A stretch of 64,000 bases of DNA, from contig KN805437.1 in NCBI GenBank assembly GCA_000818945.1, forward strand, positions 32,775 through 96,774. Reading direction: 5' to 3'. Each line of letters starts with the position of its first letter. The stretch's first letter is position 1. Position numbers and translations under genes: made by a program. The notes beneath the pieces were generated by a model that worked only from the letters and a program-made list of their open reading frames with translations, was not told the DNA's origin and did no database searches. The DNA comes from Schizochytrium sp. CCTCC M209059. Its lineage: Eukaryota > Sar > Bigyra > Thraustochytrida > Thraustochytriidae. This document shows positions 1 to 8,542 of this stretch, in pieces.

Positions 1-483
1 CGCCGGGGCGCGCGGACCGGCCCGAGGCAGTCCTGGCGCGCCGCTCTCGCGCTCGGGCCGGGGCCGGGCCGGGGTCCGGGTCCGCGTCCGAGTCCGAGTT
101 CGGGTCTGCTGCGCCTGCCCGACTGCGCGTGCGAGCGTGTCTCGCTCTTCTTGCTTGTGCTTCCCGTCTTCTTAGCCCTTACAATTACTAGTTAGTCTTC
201 TTGGCTTCGGCACCTGCATGCATTCCTTCAATCAGGTCGGGCGGGGCTGCGAGCGCGGCGCGGAGAGCGCGCGGCAGAGCGGCTTCGCGCGCGCGGGGCG
301 CGAGCTGCGGCCGAGCGGGCGTGGCGCGGGCGCGGTCTGCGTCGGGCCGGCCCCTCTTCGTGCGTCGAGGCGAGGGGCGAGGCCGAGGCCGAGGCGCCGC
401 GATCCATTGGATCCCGGCGACGCTCGCTGTGAGCGCGCGCTTGCTCGCGCGCCGGGCAGCTGGAGCTGGCGGCGGGGAGCGAG
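1..483. other. GC-rich upstream region, no gene seen
   Basis: CpG-dense sequence leading into the first gene. Long reading frames occur on both strands only because stop codons are rare at this base composition; none begins with a convincing ATG or resembles a known protein. It probably holds the promoter and 5' leader of the kinase gene. Confidence 0.5.
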
Positions 484-2193
484 ATGCTGCGGCGCGGCGT
501 GGCGGCGGTGGCGGCGGCCGCCGGCGGACTCGGCGTCGCTGGTGTTTACAAGCACGAGAACGACGAGGGGTTCCGCAGGGCCGTGGCGCTGTATTCGCGC
601 GCGCTGCCCGCTGTGGCCCATTACAGGTTCGTCCAGGCGCGACACCGCCTGCAGGGAGAAGCGCTCTCAGAGGAAGAAAAGCAGCAAGAGTGGCTCCCGC
701 TCTACAGCGATGGCATCGTTGACATGGTCAAGGAGCTCAAGGGCATGTACACCAAGTACGGCCAGATTGGCGCAGGGCTTCGCAACACCTTGAGCGACGT
801 GTGGCTCGAAAAGTTGCGCGAACTCGAGGACTCTGTCCCGCCGCAGCCCCTCTCCGTGGTGCGCGCAACCATCGAGGAGGATCTGGGCAAGTCGCTGGAG
901 GAGGTCTTTTCTGTCTTTGAGGAGCAGCCTTTGGGGTCCGCAAGTATTGGCCAGGTCCATCGCGCCAAACTGCGCGGTCGCGAGCGCGAGGGGTGGGTCG
1001 CTGTCAAGGTCCAGTACCCAGACAGCCAAAAGCTCTTTCGACAAGATATGCTAACCATTCGGGGCTTTATGGAGCTAGCCGCTCCGGAGCAGGTCATTAT
1101 TCTCGACGAGCTTGAACGATCCTTTGAGCGCGAATTCGACTATAACTGCGAAGCATCTAATCTGGAAACGGTCAGTCACAATTTGCGTGGGCCCGAGTTC
1201 GAACGCGACATTCGTGTGCCCCGGCCGCACTTTTCAACGCCCCGCGTGCTTGTCATGGACTATCTCAAGGGCGAAAAGCTGATTGACGGGATTCGAGCGT
1301 ATGGCAAGGTCGTGGCAGAGCAGGAAGGCAAGAGCTTCGAAGCATTCGAGACCGAAATGAAGCAGCGCATTCTGCAAGAGGGTCTTCCCAGTCGCTATGA
1401 TGGACCGAGTGGCACGCAGATTGCGCTCTACGCTGGCGCCTTGCGGCTGCGTGACGGGGCTGCCAATGTCTTTATCTCTGCATGGAACACCCTGACGGGC
1501 AGCCACGTGCAGGCATGGCATACGCCGCGCCCTCCAAACGCGCCTCGAATGATGGACGTCCTCATGCGCGTGCACGGCAAGCAACTCTTGGTGGACGGGT
1601 GCTTTAATGCTGATCCTCACTCGGGCAACTTTCTTTGGCTCGAAGATGACCGGATCGGCCTGATTGACTTTGGTGCAACAAAGATACTTGCGCGTGAGGA
1701 GCGTCTGGCGGCATGCATGCTTTACGCCACCCTGTACAAGCAGGACAAGGAGCGTCTGATTGACATGGTGCGCGTAAGTGGGTACCGCTCCAAGTATTTT
1801 GATCAAGATGTAATATACCAGCTGGTTCGCTTTGGCTTTGACGACTTTTCTCAAGATGTGCTCAAGGGCAAGAACATTCAGACCTTTATGGACGATTTAT
1901 ATGCTCGGGATCCCTGGCACGAGTCTCCGGACAATCTTACCATGGCGCAGTTTCTTTCGATTCGTCTTCGAGGCGTAGGCATGTCGATGCTCTTTCCTGT
2001 TCGCTGCTCCGAGTACTGGGGGCCCCTTGCGCTCCAGGTTCTAGAGGATGAGGGTCTTCCCTATGAGACCTGGGACGCAGTCCAGATGCAAGAAATTTTC
2101 GGCAAAAAACTCAACATGGCCAAAGGCTCAACGCTTGAGTCATGGGGTGCCTCGTTCAAGAGATGGTTTACCGGTAGCAGCAGTAGTGACTGA
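484..2193 (+). CDS. ABC1/ADCK1-like atypical protein kinase
   Basis: A 569-residue protein of the UbiB/ABC1/ADCK family of atypical kinases, which act in mitochondria or plastids on coenzyme Q and lipid homeostasis. Visible motifs are the family-specific KxGQ (KYGQ, residues 91-94), the Ala-rich nucleotide loop (GSASIGQVHRA, about 151-161), the VAVK lysine (175), the catalytic-loop equivalent NADPHSGN (375-382) and the DFG metal motif (395-397). The short Ala/Gly-rich hydrophobic stretch at residues 7-21, followed by the R-rich preamble, resembles the membrane segment of ADCK1/Mcp2. Residues about 299-355 look like an insertion before the catalytic loop. The ATG at 484 is the first that gives a normal N-terminus. 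The kinase identity is clear; the ADCK1 subtype is inferred. Confidence 0.9.
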   Translation: MLRRGVAAVAAAAGGLGVAGVYKHENDEGFRRAVALYSRALPAVAHYRFVQARHRLQGEALSEEEKQQEWLPLYSDGIVDMVKELKGMYTKYGQIGAGLRNTLSDVWLEKLRELEDSVPPQPLSVVRATIEEDLGKSLEEVFSVFEEQPLGSASIGQVHRAKLRGREREGWVAVKVQYPDSQKLFRQDMLTIRGFMELAAPEQVIILDELERSFEREFDYNCEASNLETVSHNLRGPEFERDIRVPRPHFSTPRVLVMDYLKGEKLIDGIRAYGKVVAEQEGKSFEAFETEMKQRILQEGLPSRYDGPSGTQIALYAGALRLRDGAANVFISAWNTLTGSHVQAWHTPRPPNAPRMMDVLMRVHGKQLLVDGCFNADPHSGNFLWLEDDRIGLIDFGATKILAREERLAACMLYATLYKQDKERLIDMVRVSGYRSKYFDQDVIYQLVRFGFDDFSQDVLKGKNIQTFMDDLYARDPWHESPDNLTMAQFLSIRLRGVGMSMLFPVRCSEYWGPLALQVLEDEGLPYETWDAVQMQEIFGKKLNMAKGSTLESWGASFKRWFTGSSSSD

Positions 2194-2677
2194 AAGAGTG
2201 AGTGATGCTTGCGCAATGCAGGGGACTGATACGCGCGAGCCTAGCGAGCGATCTCCTTAGGAGATGCGATCCTCCAAGAAATTGATTTTCTAGCTTGATG
2301 ACGACAACGAACGACAATCGCCTCTTTCTGTCCTTGTTCGCAAGTAGCAGCAGCAGCAGCAGCAGCAGCAGTCGCAGTGGCACTGAGCGCCTGCGGTCCA
2401 CCCCAGTTTAAAGAACGAGCCTTTGATGAGGATGGAGTGAATGCGAGTGAAACGAAATTTTAAAAAATAAAAAATAATAATAATAACATGGAACCGATTG
2501 GCCAAACGACTGCCCCGCGGCCTGCAAAAAAGAATCATCGTTGCTAATCCTTGACAGCAAACGAATGATCGAGCGAGCGAACGAGCGAACGAACGAACAA
2601 ACAAACGAGCAAGCGAGAAAGCAAGCAAGCAAGTTTGCTGAGATTAGCACGCGCACGCACGCACGCACGTTCACACA
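2194..2677. other. Intergenic, simple repeats
   Basis: No gene seen. An (AGC)n run lies at about 2346-2371. A degenerate GAAC/CAAG-type tetranucleotide tract at about 2565-2637 runs into the ACGC-rich leader just before the ATG at 2678. Both are likely slippage repeats in the 3' and 5' flanks of the neighbouring genes. Confidence 0.5.
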
Positions 2678-3340
2678 ATGGTTATGATGGAGGCGCTCCG
2701 CTGGACGTTGGGCGCCGCCACGGACCTGGCCTTTGTCCCAGCACTGCTAGAGGTGTACAAGCGACGGCGACACTTTGAGCTTTTCATTGGCTCGTTGCAA
2801 CTTGTTTCATCCTTTCTCTTTAACTCGTCTCAGGCTCTTGGGAAAAGGCTCTTTATTGGCGAGCTTGACTGGCACTTTATCAGCGACGTGCTCAGTCTTA
2901 CATACGTGTGTTGCTTGCTCATACACTGCATGGGTATCGAGGACGAGGTGAAGAACATGGTCTTGCGCTATGTTGCCTTTTCTTTGGCGTGGATCTTCAA
3001 ACTGCGCGACGCTTGGGACAGCGCGCTATGGGAAGCTGCACTCGTCATCATATACGTTTGTCTCGCCGTGTATAGTGTCGCGCAGCAGTCAAGCCGCATT
3101 AGGGCACAGTACGGTATGCAGTCGCTTCAGTATGGTGCTGGTTGCCTCGTCGGTGCGGGCCTGCTCCTCGGCGTTGAGCTTGCGGGATTTGCAGATCCGT
3201 ATGGCTTTGTGCTTGCAGCTGTTCACCTGCTCGGCGCAGCGACTGCATTCTTTCTTTGGCGAGGAGTTCCTTCTTTTGACACGAAAAAGAACGACGACCT
3301 TTTGCCTCGGTCGGGTGCCTCGTCGCAGCAATTCGTGTAG
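2678..3340 (+). CDS. Small multispanning membrane protein, CREST/TMEM8-myomaker-like
   Basis: A 220-residue protein made almost entirely of hydrophobic helices (about seven), with a short polar C-tail rich in Ser and Lys. The first segment (TDLAFVPALLEVYKRRR), followed by a hydrophobic segment and then DWHFISDVLSLTYVCCLLIH, resembles the layout of the TMEM8/myomaker (DUF3522) branch of the CREST hydrolase superfamily, whose vertebrate member is also about 220 residues. Conserved metal-binding histidines of active CREST enzymes could not be confirmed by eye, so enzymatic activity is not claimed. Single exon; the ATG at 2678 is preceded by a stop-containing leader. An alternative is another seven-helix family. 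Confidence 0.55.
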   Translation: MVMMEALRWTLGAATDLAFVPALLEVYKRRRHFELFIGSLQLVSSFLFNSSQALGKRLFIGELDWHFISDVLSLTYVCCLLIHCMGIEDEVKNMVLRYVAFSLAWIFKLRDAWDSALWEAALVIIYVCLAVYSVAQQSSRIRAQYGMQSLQYGAGCLVGAGLLLGVELAGFADPYGFVLAAVHLLGAATAFFLWRGVPSFDTKKNDDLLPRSGASSQQFV

Positions 3341-3375
3341 ATTAAACGTATGTGATAATTGACATAGCTTCTTCA

Positions 3376-5019
3376 TCAATTTGCGAGGAGTACAGCATTT
3401 ATGCGAGCCTTGACGAGGCTTGGCGAAAGCGTGGCCTTGGCATCAGAAGTATGCGTTGCCATTGGTGACCGTGCGGAAGTGGACACTGCGTACATTGCTC
3501 GTTGAACGTTGCCTTTCTCCGTGCGAACGGCCATTGGCGAGTTGCTCGAAAAGAGGTGCGCGAGCTGACGCTTTCCGATCGGCTCGGCCCCACCGCGCGT
3601 TCGAATTGGATCGTGTACAAGGACGCTTGGGTTCCAGGGAGGGCGTTGACCTGAATTTTCCCCTCGAGCAGCACCAGCGGCATGATGTGAGGTCTTTAAA
3701 CTCGAGGATGACTTGGGGCTATGACTTGTTTCCAAGCTCAACGCGCAAAGAGCGGGAATCTGCACGTTATTGCACATCTCACTATCGTCTTCTTGAAGGA
3801 GTAGTTTGATAAAGTCAGCAATCAACAAGTCGTTGTGTGCGTCTTGGCCGAGAGCAATGGGAGCAACAATTTCTGAGGACGAGCTAAACGGACGATCAAT
3901 TTCGTGATACAGCGGCTCATACACACTTTCAGAGAGCTCGGGCCAACGCGAGGCAAGACTATGGGACGCGCCACGCACAAAGCTGTGCTTTTGCTCGAGC
4001 GCGGAAATGTAAGCTTCGACATGATGCGTGAGCCGACTGGAAGCGATGAGCTCGCCGCTAAGTGCTTCCGCTGCCATCCAGCGCGCCAAAAGATGGCGTC
4101 GTCGATGCTCGAGTTCGACTGTCCCAAATCGAGCAACGAGTCGCGCTAGATCGGTAGAGGCGCATTCCGCAGCGGCATACTCGACCTGGGCTTGGGCAGA
4201 TTCTGTGGCGCGCAAAAGATCTCGAGCAACACAGCCTCTGTCATGCAGGTAGAGCACAAGGCGCAAAACACCGAGACCCTCTGGGGCAAGTGACCCCGCT
4301 GACGTCCGCGAAGACAGCCCGGCTGCAGATTTTCTCCTCTTGACGCCTATTTTAGCTTTCCAATCTTGCTCAACTTGGTTTTTCTGCTGCAACTTCTTCG
4401 CGCGAAGACTTCGGGCCGCAAGGGCAGATGTGGTGGAGGCGACGCAAACCTTGCGGGCAAGGCTCACAACTAACGAAGTTGCTTCTTGCAAAGCACGCCA
4501 TGGCGCAATGTGGCGGCGGGGAACGACAGACTCGAGGTCGGCCAATCCTTGCCGCAGATTGCGCACGGCGCGAAGGTTGGGGCTCGCAAGTAGCTCTTCG
4601 CAGCGCTCAAGGACGTCTATGATTTGTAAGCGCAGCGTAGATGAACGATGGCTGGGCTTCGTCGCGAAAAAGAAGCGCTGAAGTGCACTTTCGAGACGCT
4701 CGCAATCACGTTTAATCTCGACATTCTGGTCGTTTGAGGATAATAACTCGATTTGGGAAGACGAGGAGTTGCCAGCTAGGCTCGCATCCCGGGCAAGTAA
4801 TTGCGCAAGCGGATCTTTGTCGTCGGTGTCAATGTCGGCGAAGCGTGCGGCCAGAGCTGCGTCCCGCGCGGCGATCTCGTCATTGATTCCATGGGCTTCG
4901 AGGCAGTCTTTGGCCCAGGCGGTCCGCTCTCGCCAGAGCTGCGCAAAGACTGCATCGATGTTTTCCGCCCGGGCCTGCGCGGCCTTGACAGCGTCGAGCG
5001 TCGCACCAATGTCCTGCAT
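3376..5019 (-). CDS. Unrecognised coiled-coil/helical protein
   Basis: A 547-residue open frame beginning at an ATG (complement of 5017-5019). It converges tail to tail with the membrane-protein gene and is divergent from the threonine aldolase gene. The first ~90 residues are Ala/Glu/Arg-rich helix, residues about 100-350 are further amphipathic helix with many Arg/Glu/Leu, and the last ~120 residues are Ser-rich and low in complexity. No catalytic motif was recognised. It could be a cytoskeletal or spindle-associated scaffold, but that is only a guess from helix content. Confidence 0.6.
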   Translation of the reverse strand: MQDIGATLDAVKAAQARAENIDAVFAQLWRERTAWAKDCLEAHGINDEIAARDAALAARFADIDTDDKDPLAQLLARDASLAGNSSSSQIELLSSNDQNVEIKRDCERLESALQRFFFATKPSHRSSTLRLQIIDVLERCEELLASPNLRAVRNLRQGLADLESVVPRRHIAPWRALQEATSLVVSLARKVCVASTTSALAARSLRAKKLQQKNQVEQDWKAKIGVKRRKSAAGLSSRTSAGSLAPEGLGVLRLVLYLHDRGCVARDLLRATESAQAQVEYAAAECASTDLARLVARFGTVELEHRRRHLLARWMAAEALSGELIASSRLTHHVEAYISALEQKHSFVRGASHSLASRWPELSESVYEPLYHEIDRPFSSSSEIVAPIALGQDAHNDLLIADFIKLLLQEDDSEMCNNVQIPALCALSLETSHSPKSSSSLKTSHHAAGAARGENSGQRPPWNPSVLVHDPIRTRGGAEPIGKRQLAHLFSSNSPMAVRTEKGNVQRAMYAVSTSARSPMATHTSDAKATLSPSLVKARINAVLLAN

Positions 5020-5452
5020 CCTGCAGTTCTGCTTGTCCTCGACAGAGGCAGGTCGTGGCTATCCGTTGTGAAAGGCCCCTTTTGTTTCCCCGTAATTCCG
5101 GGAAATATTTCGGAAATTCGGGGGTTTTGTGCCGGGATTTGCTGTATCGAAAGCCAACTGGGAGAGAGATGCAAGCGATACCATCCTGCATGCCATTTTC
5201 TTTTGTCTCTGAAGGATGGCAGACAAATTGAGCTATAGCAACTTACTACTTTGATTAGCAGCAGAGCTTGCTTGTCGCCGACGCCGACACGTGCGACGAA
5301 AAGCTAGTCCTTGAGACTTCTTGTTGTTGACGCGTGGGAAGAACAACAAGCAAGGCAGGCACAGAGAGCAAGCAAAACTTCTTGCGAGTGTCGCCAGCAT
5401 TGATCGCGGGGAGGAGGAGACGAGGAAGTGGAGTGACAAGGAACACAGCACG
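5020..5452. promoter_or_regulatory. Divergent intergenic region
   Basis: Separates the coiled-coil gene (minus) from threonine aldolase (plus) and must carry both promoters. No TATA-like box or other recognisable site was found. The reading frame of the aldolase is open upstream to a TTG at 5321, but that extension is polar and unlike the enzyme family. Confidence 0.4.
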
Positions 5453-6508
5453 ATGACGGACGTGGTGGTGGATCTGCGGAGCGACACCGTGACAAGGCCG
5501 TCAAAGGCCATGTACGCGGCCATGGCGGCGGCAGAAGTGGGCGACGATGTTTTGGGCGACGACCCGACAACCGCGCGACTCGAAGAGGAGGCCGCGGAGA
5601 TGCTCGGCAAGGAAGCCGGACTGTTCGTGCCAACAGGGACGATGGGGAACCTGGCCGCCATCATCACACATGCCAGCGGAGTGGCCTTTCCGGAGATGAT
5701 TTCGGGCAACAAGCAGCACACGTATTTGTACGAGGTGGGCACAACGGCGCGACTTGCGGGCGTGCACAATTGGGCAGTGCCAAACAAGGCGGATGGCACA
5801 CTCGCTCTCGACGAGATTGAAAATGCAATCCGTATAGAGGACGTGCACCACCCGCAGACGCGGCTTGTGATTCTTGAGAATACGCACAACTCATGCGGTG
5901 GTGTGCCGCTGCCCACCTCGTACGTGGATAGTGTCGGTGCGCTGACCAAGTCGCACAAGATTGCGCTACACATTGACGGCGCCCGCATCTTTAATGCTGC
6001 GACGGCGCTGGGTCAGCCGGCATCGCGGGTCTGCCAGGCGGCCGACTCTGTCACTTTTTGCCTGTCCAAGGGGCTTGGAGCTCCGGCAGGTAGCGTTCTC
6101 GTAGGGTCGCGCGACTTCATCACGCGGACCCGCAACGTACGTAAGGCTTTGGGTGGTGGTTTGCGCCAGTCTGGTGTCCTTGCGGCCTGTGGGCTGGTAG
6201 CTCTACGGGAAATGACCACTCGGCTCGCCGAGGACCACGAGGCGGCGCAAATTCTAGCGCGCGGTCTCGCCAAGATGCCAGGCATTACTATTCGTACGCA
6301 GGATGTACACACGAACATTTTGTATTTTGATGTCGCCGACGGCAAGGGCGAGATTCTGTGTGAAAAGCTCGCCCAGGACCATGGTGTGCTCGTTGGCGCG
6401 TACTCTACAGCGCAAGTTCGCGCTGTGACTCATGTGGATGCGCCTCCAAGCGTCATGCCGCGCGTGCTCGATGCCTTTCGCGCGACTCTCGGTAGCATTT
6501 TTCCTTAG
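5453..6508 (+). CDS. Low-specificity L-threonine aldolase
   Basis: A 351-residue PLP enzyme cleaving L-threonine/allo-threonine to glycine and acetaldehyde (fold-type I, EC 4.1.2.48 family). The N-terminus DLRSDTVTRPS (residues 7-17), GDDVLGDDPT (30-39), the cofactor-facing DGAR (175-178) and the Schiff-base lysine in SKGLGAPAGS (Lys206) are all in place. The full length is normal for the family. The ATG at 5453 is chosen because the family begins within a few residues of the DLRSDT motif and the upstream frame has no ATG. No targeting peptide is obvious, so a cytosolic location is likely. Confidence 0.95.
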   Translation: MTDVVVDLRSDTVTRPSKAMYAAMAAAEVGDDVLGDDPTTARLEEEAAEMLGKEAGLFVPTGTMGNLAAIITHASGVAFPEMISGNKQHTYLYEVGTTARLAGVHNWAVPNKADGTLALDEIENAIRIEDVHHPQTRLVILENTHNSCGGVPLPTSYVDSVGALTKSHKIALHIDGARIFNAATALGQPASRVCQAADSVTFCLSKGLGAPAGSVLVGSRDFITRTRNVRKALGGGLRQSGVLAACGLVALREMTTRLAEDHEAAQILARGLAKMPGITIRTQDVHTNILYFDVADGKGEILCEKLAQDHGVLVGAYSTAQVRAVTHVDAPPSVMPRVLDAFRATLGSIFP

Positions 6509-7060
6509 ACCTACTGGTGGTACTAAAACAAGAAGAAGAAATAGAAAGAGAAGAAGAGCCTCGAAGTGCATGAAGAGGCCAGGATGGCGATCGCTTGGTG
6601 TCTCGTGCGTTGTCATACGTTTTCGTAATTGCGTTCGTGGCTTCTTTTTTAAAAGAGGACAATCAGAAAGCCCTAGCTTGTTTACTAGTGACAACCTCTG
6701 TTTGGGTGGTGAGAGGCTTGCTCGTCTTGTCCATAACATGTCACAGTGCAAGCAGCAGGAGTAGTAGTAGTAGGCCCCTGGTAGGACCGACTAGGCCTAA
6801 TAGTACGACATTGCATCCGTGTGTGCAATTTCGCACGAAGCAAGCAAAAATGACCCTAGATTAATTAATCCGTGGGCACGCAAACAACAGAACCAGACGG
6901 GGCGGTGCGTGCGCGCGCGTGTGCGTGCGCGCGCGTGCGCTTGGCGTCGCACCCCTCCTCTCTCTCTCAAGAGTGCCGGGTCGTTCGTAGTGTGTAGTTC
7001 GCGCGGAAAGAGGTCGGTTTGCTCGCAAGCGGGCTGATCTTGACTGCACGCAAAACGCAA
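6509..7060. other. Intergenic with alternating purine-pyrimidine tract
   Basis: No gene seen. Positions 6905-6940 are an almost pure alternating GT/GC tract with Z-DNA potential, about 120 bp before the ATG of the first LRR gene. The palindrome TAGGCCTA occurs at 6792-6799. The region presumably contains the promoter of the LRR gene. Confidence 0.45.
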
Positions 7061-8527
7061 ATGGCGGAGATCACAACCAACGAAGCGATTGCCCAAGCGA
7101 TCAAGGAGATCGAACAGGGTACTCCTACTGTTTCGTAAGTGACAGGTTTTCAAGGAAATCAAGTCTCACAGAGACGAAGGAACTAAACGTTTGTTTGTTG
7201 GTGTGTTCGTTGGGTTGTCGGTTTGTCTATTGGTTTGCACCACAAGGCTCTCGTCTGGAGATGTTGACAATGGCGGCGCCAAGCTTGTCGCAAAAGTACT
7301 CGCAAAAAACAAAAGTCTTCGACAGTTGAAGTAAGTTCAAGTAAACCCAATGGATGAGAAAGGGAACCTCGTCTGACTCATGCTTTGGCATAGTCTCGAA
7401 TGGAACATGGTGAGCGATTCGGGTGCCCTTGCATTGGCAGAAGCGCTAGGATCGAACGACACGTTGGAATTTCTATTGTAAGCTTTTTTGCAACGAGCCC
7501 AACATGCGAAGATATGCTCACAAAATTCTCTCTTGCATAGCCTTACACACAACAATGTGGGAAAAGCAGGGGCTGCGGCGCTTGCCAAGGTTCTCGAACA
7601 ACCCTCATCGACATTGCGGTCGCTCAAGTACGTGAGCCGTGCGCTTGGCATTCCGTTGTAGCGAATGATAAGAAGGACCGAATACTAAACACGACAAACA
7701 CAAAGCCTTGCAGGAAACCTGATTGGAGATGGTGGTGCAATATCACTGGCAAAATCACTGGGACAGAATGATTGTCTTCATACCTTGGAGTAAGTGTATC
7801 GACTGTGCATCGGATGTGCGCGAAATTAAGAGATTGACGATAATTTGTTTACGTTGTGGAACAGTCTGGCGAGTAACAACATTGGCGATGAGGGCGCCAT
7901 GGCAGTCGCTCAGGTCCTCGCGCAAAATCACAGTCTTTGTGTGCTCAAGTAAGTGGTGCTTTTCTGATTTACGCAAAATCATGTCGGGTTGAAACTTACA
8001 ACGCTTGTGATACTTTTGAAAGCATGGAAAGCAACAACATCAGCACAGTGGGTGCGCGGGCTATCGCGCGAGGTCTCGAGGACAACTCCACACTCACAAT
8101 TCTCAAGTACGAAATAAGGATCGCTTTTGATGATGGCTTCGATCTGCCCGAGGAACGGAAAATTTATGTATACTCACAATACGCTTTTTTCTTTTATCGA
8201 CACGTTTGCACATACACAGCCTCTCGAGCAATTCTGTGGGCGCCGAAGGTGCGATTGCCCTTGCAGACGCGCTCGAGCGCAACGTAACGTTGCGAAAACT
8301 CAAGTACGTGCATATGCAAAGAGAATGGTGGAGCGTTGTAAAACTAATGGCCATGCTTGCGACAAAGGATTCGGAGAGATAACGTCCCTCAGGACGTCCT
8401 GAGGCGCATCGCGGCTGCTCTGAAGCGAAATCAATCTGGGCCCTCTCCGCCCGAAGCTACCGAAGTCTCTAACAAGTGGCTGAACGCGGTCAAGTCTGCA
8501 GTCGCAGAGGGTGACCAGCTCGCTTAG
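7061..8527 (+). CDS. LRR sensor part of LRR-Roc-COR-TIR receptor, copy A (ends at in-frame TAG)
   Basis: Nine-exon model. Exons: 7061-7134, 7247-7330, 7394-7477, 7541-7627, 7706-7789, 7865-7948, 8023-8106, 8220-8303, and 8368 onward. Donors are GTAAGT/GTACG-like and acceptors end in AG. Exon 1 encodes a ~24-residue helical leader. Exons 2-8 each encode one ribonuclease-inhibitor-type LRR of 28 (once 29) residues with the pattern LxxNxIGxxGAxxLAxxL, and all introns are in phase 2. Exon 9 continues into a linker and then meets TAG at 8525-8527, in the same frame as the Roc-COR-TIR part. The tandem paralogue has TGG (Trp) at that codon (13051-13053). Read through, the spliced frame would be 1091 codons plus stop, a multiple of three, which supports the exon model. 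The exon calls are firm; whether the protein is truncated, read through or dead is open. Confidence 0.75.
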
Positions 8528-8542
8528 AACCTGGCCAAGCTC

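Noticed and set aside
8512..8527. A mini-intron removing the TAG in receptor copy A
   Set aside because: The only GT...AG pair tightly around the stop is about 16 nt, too short to be spliced.
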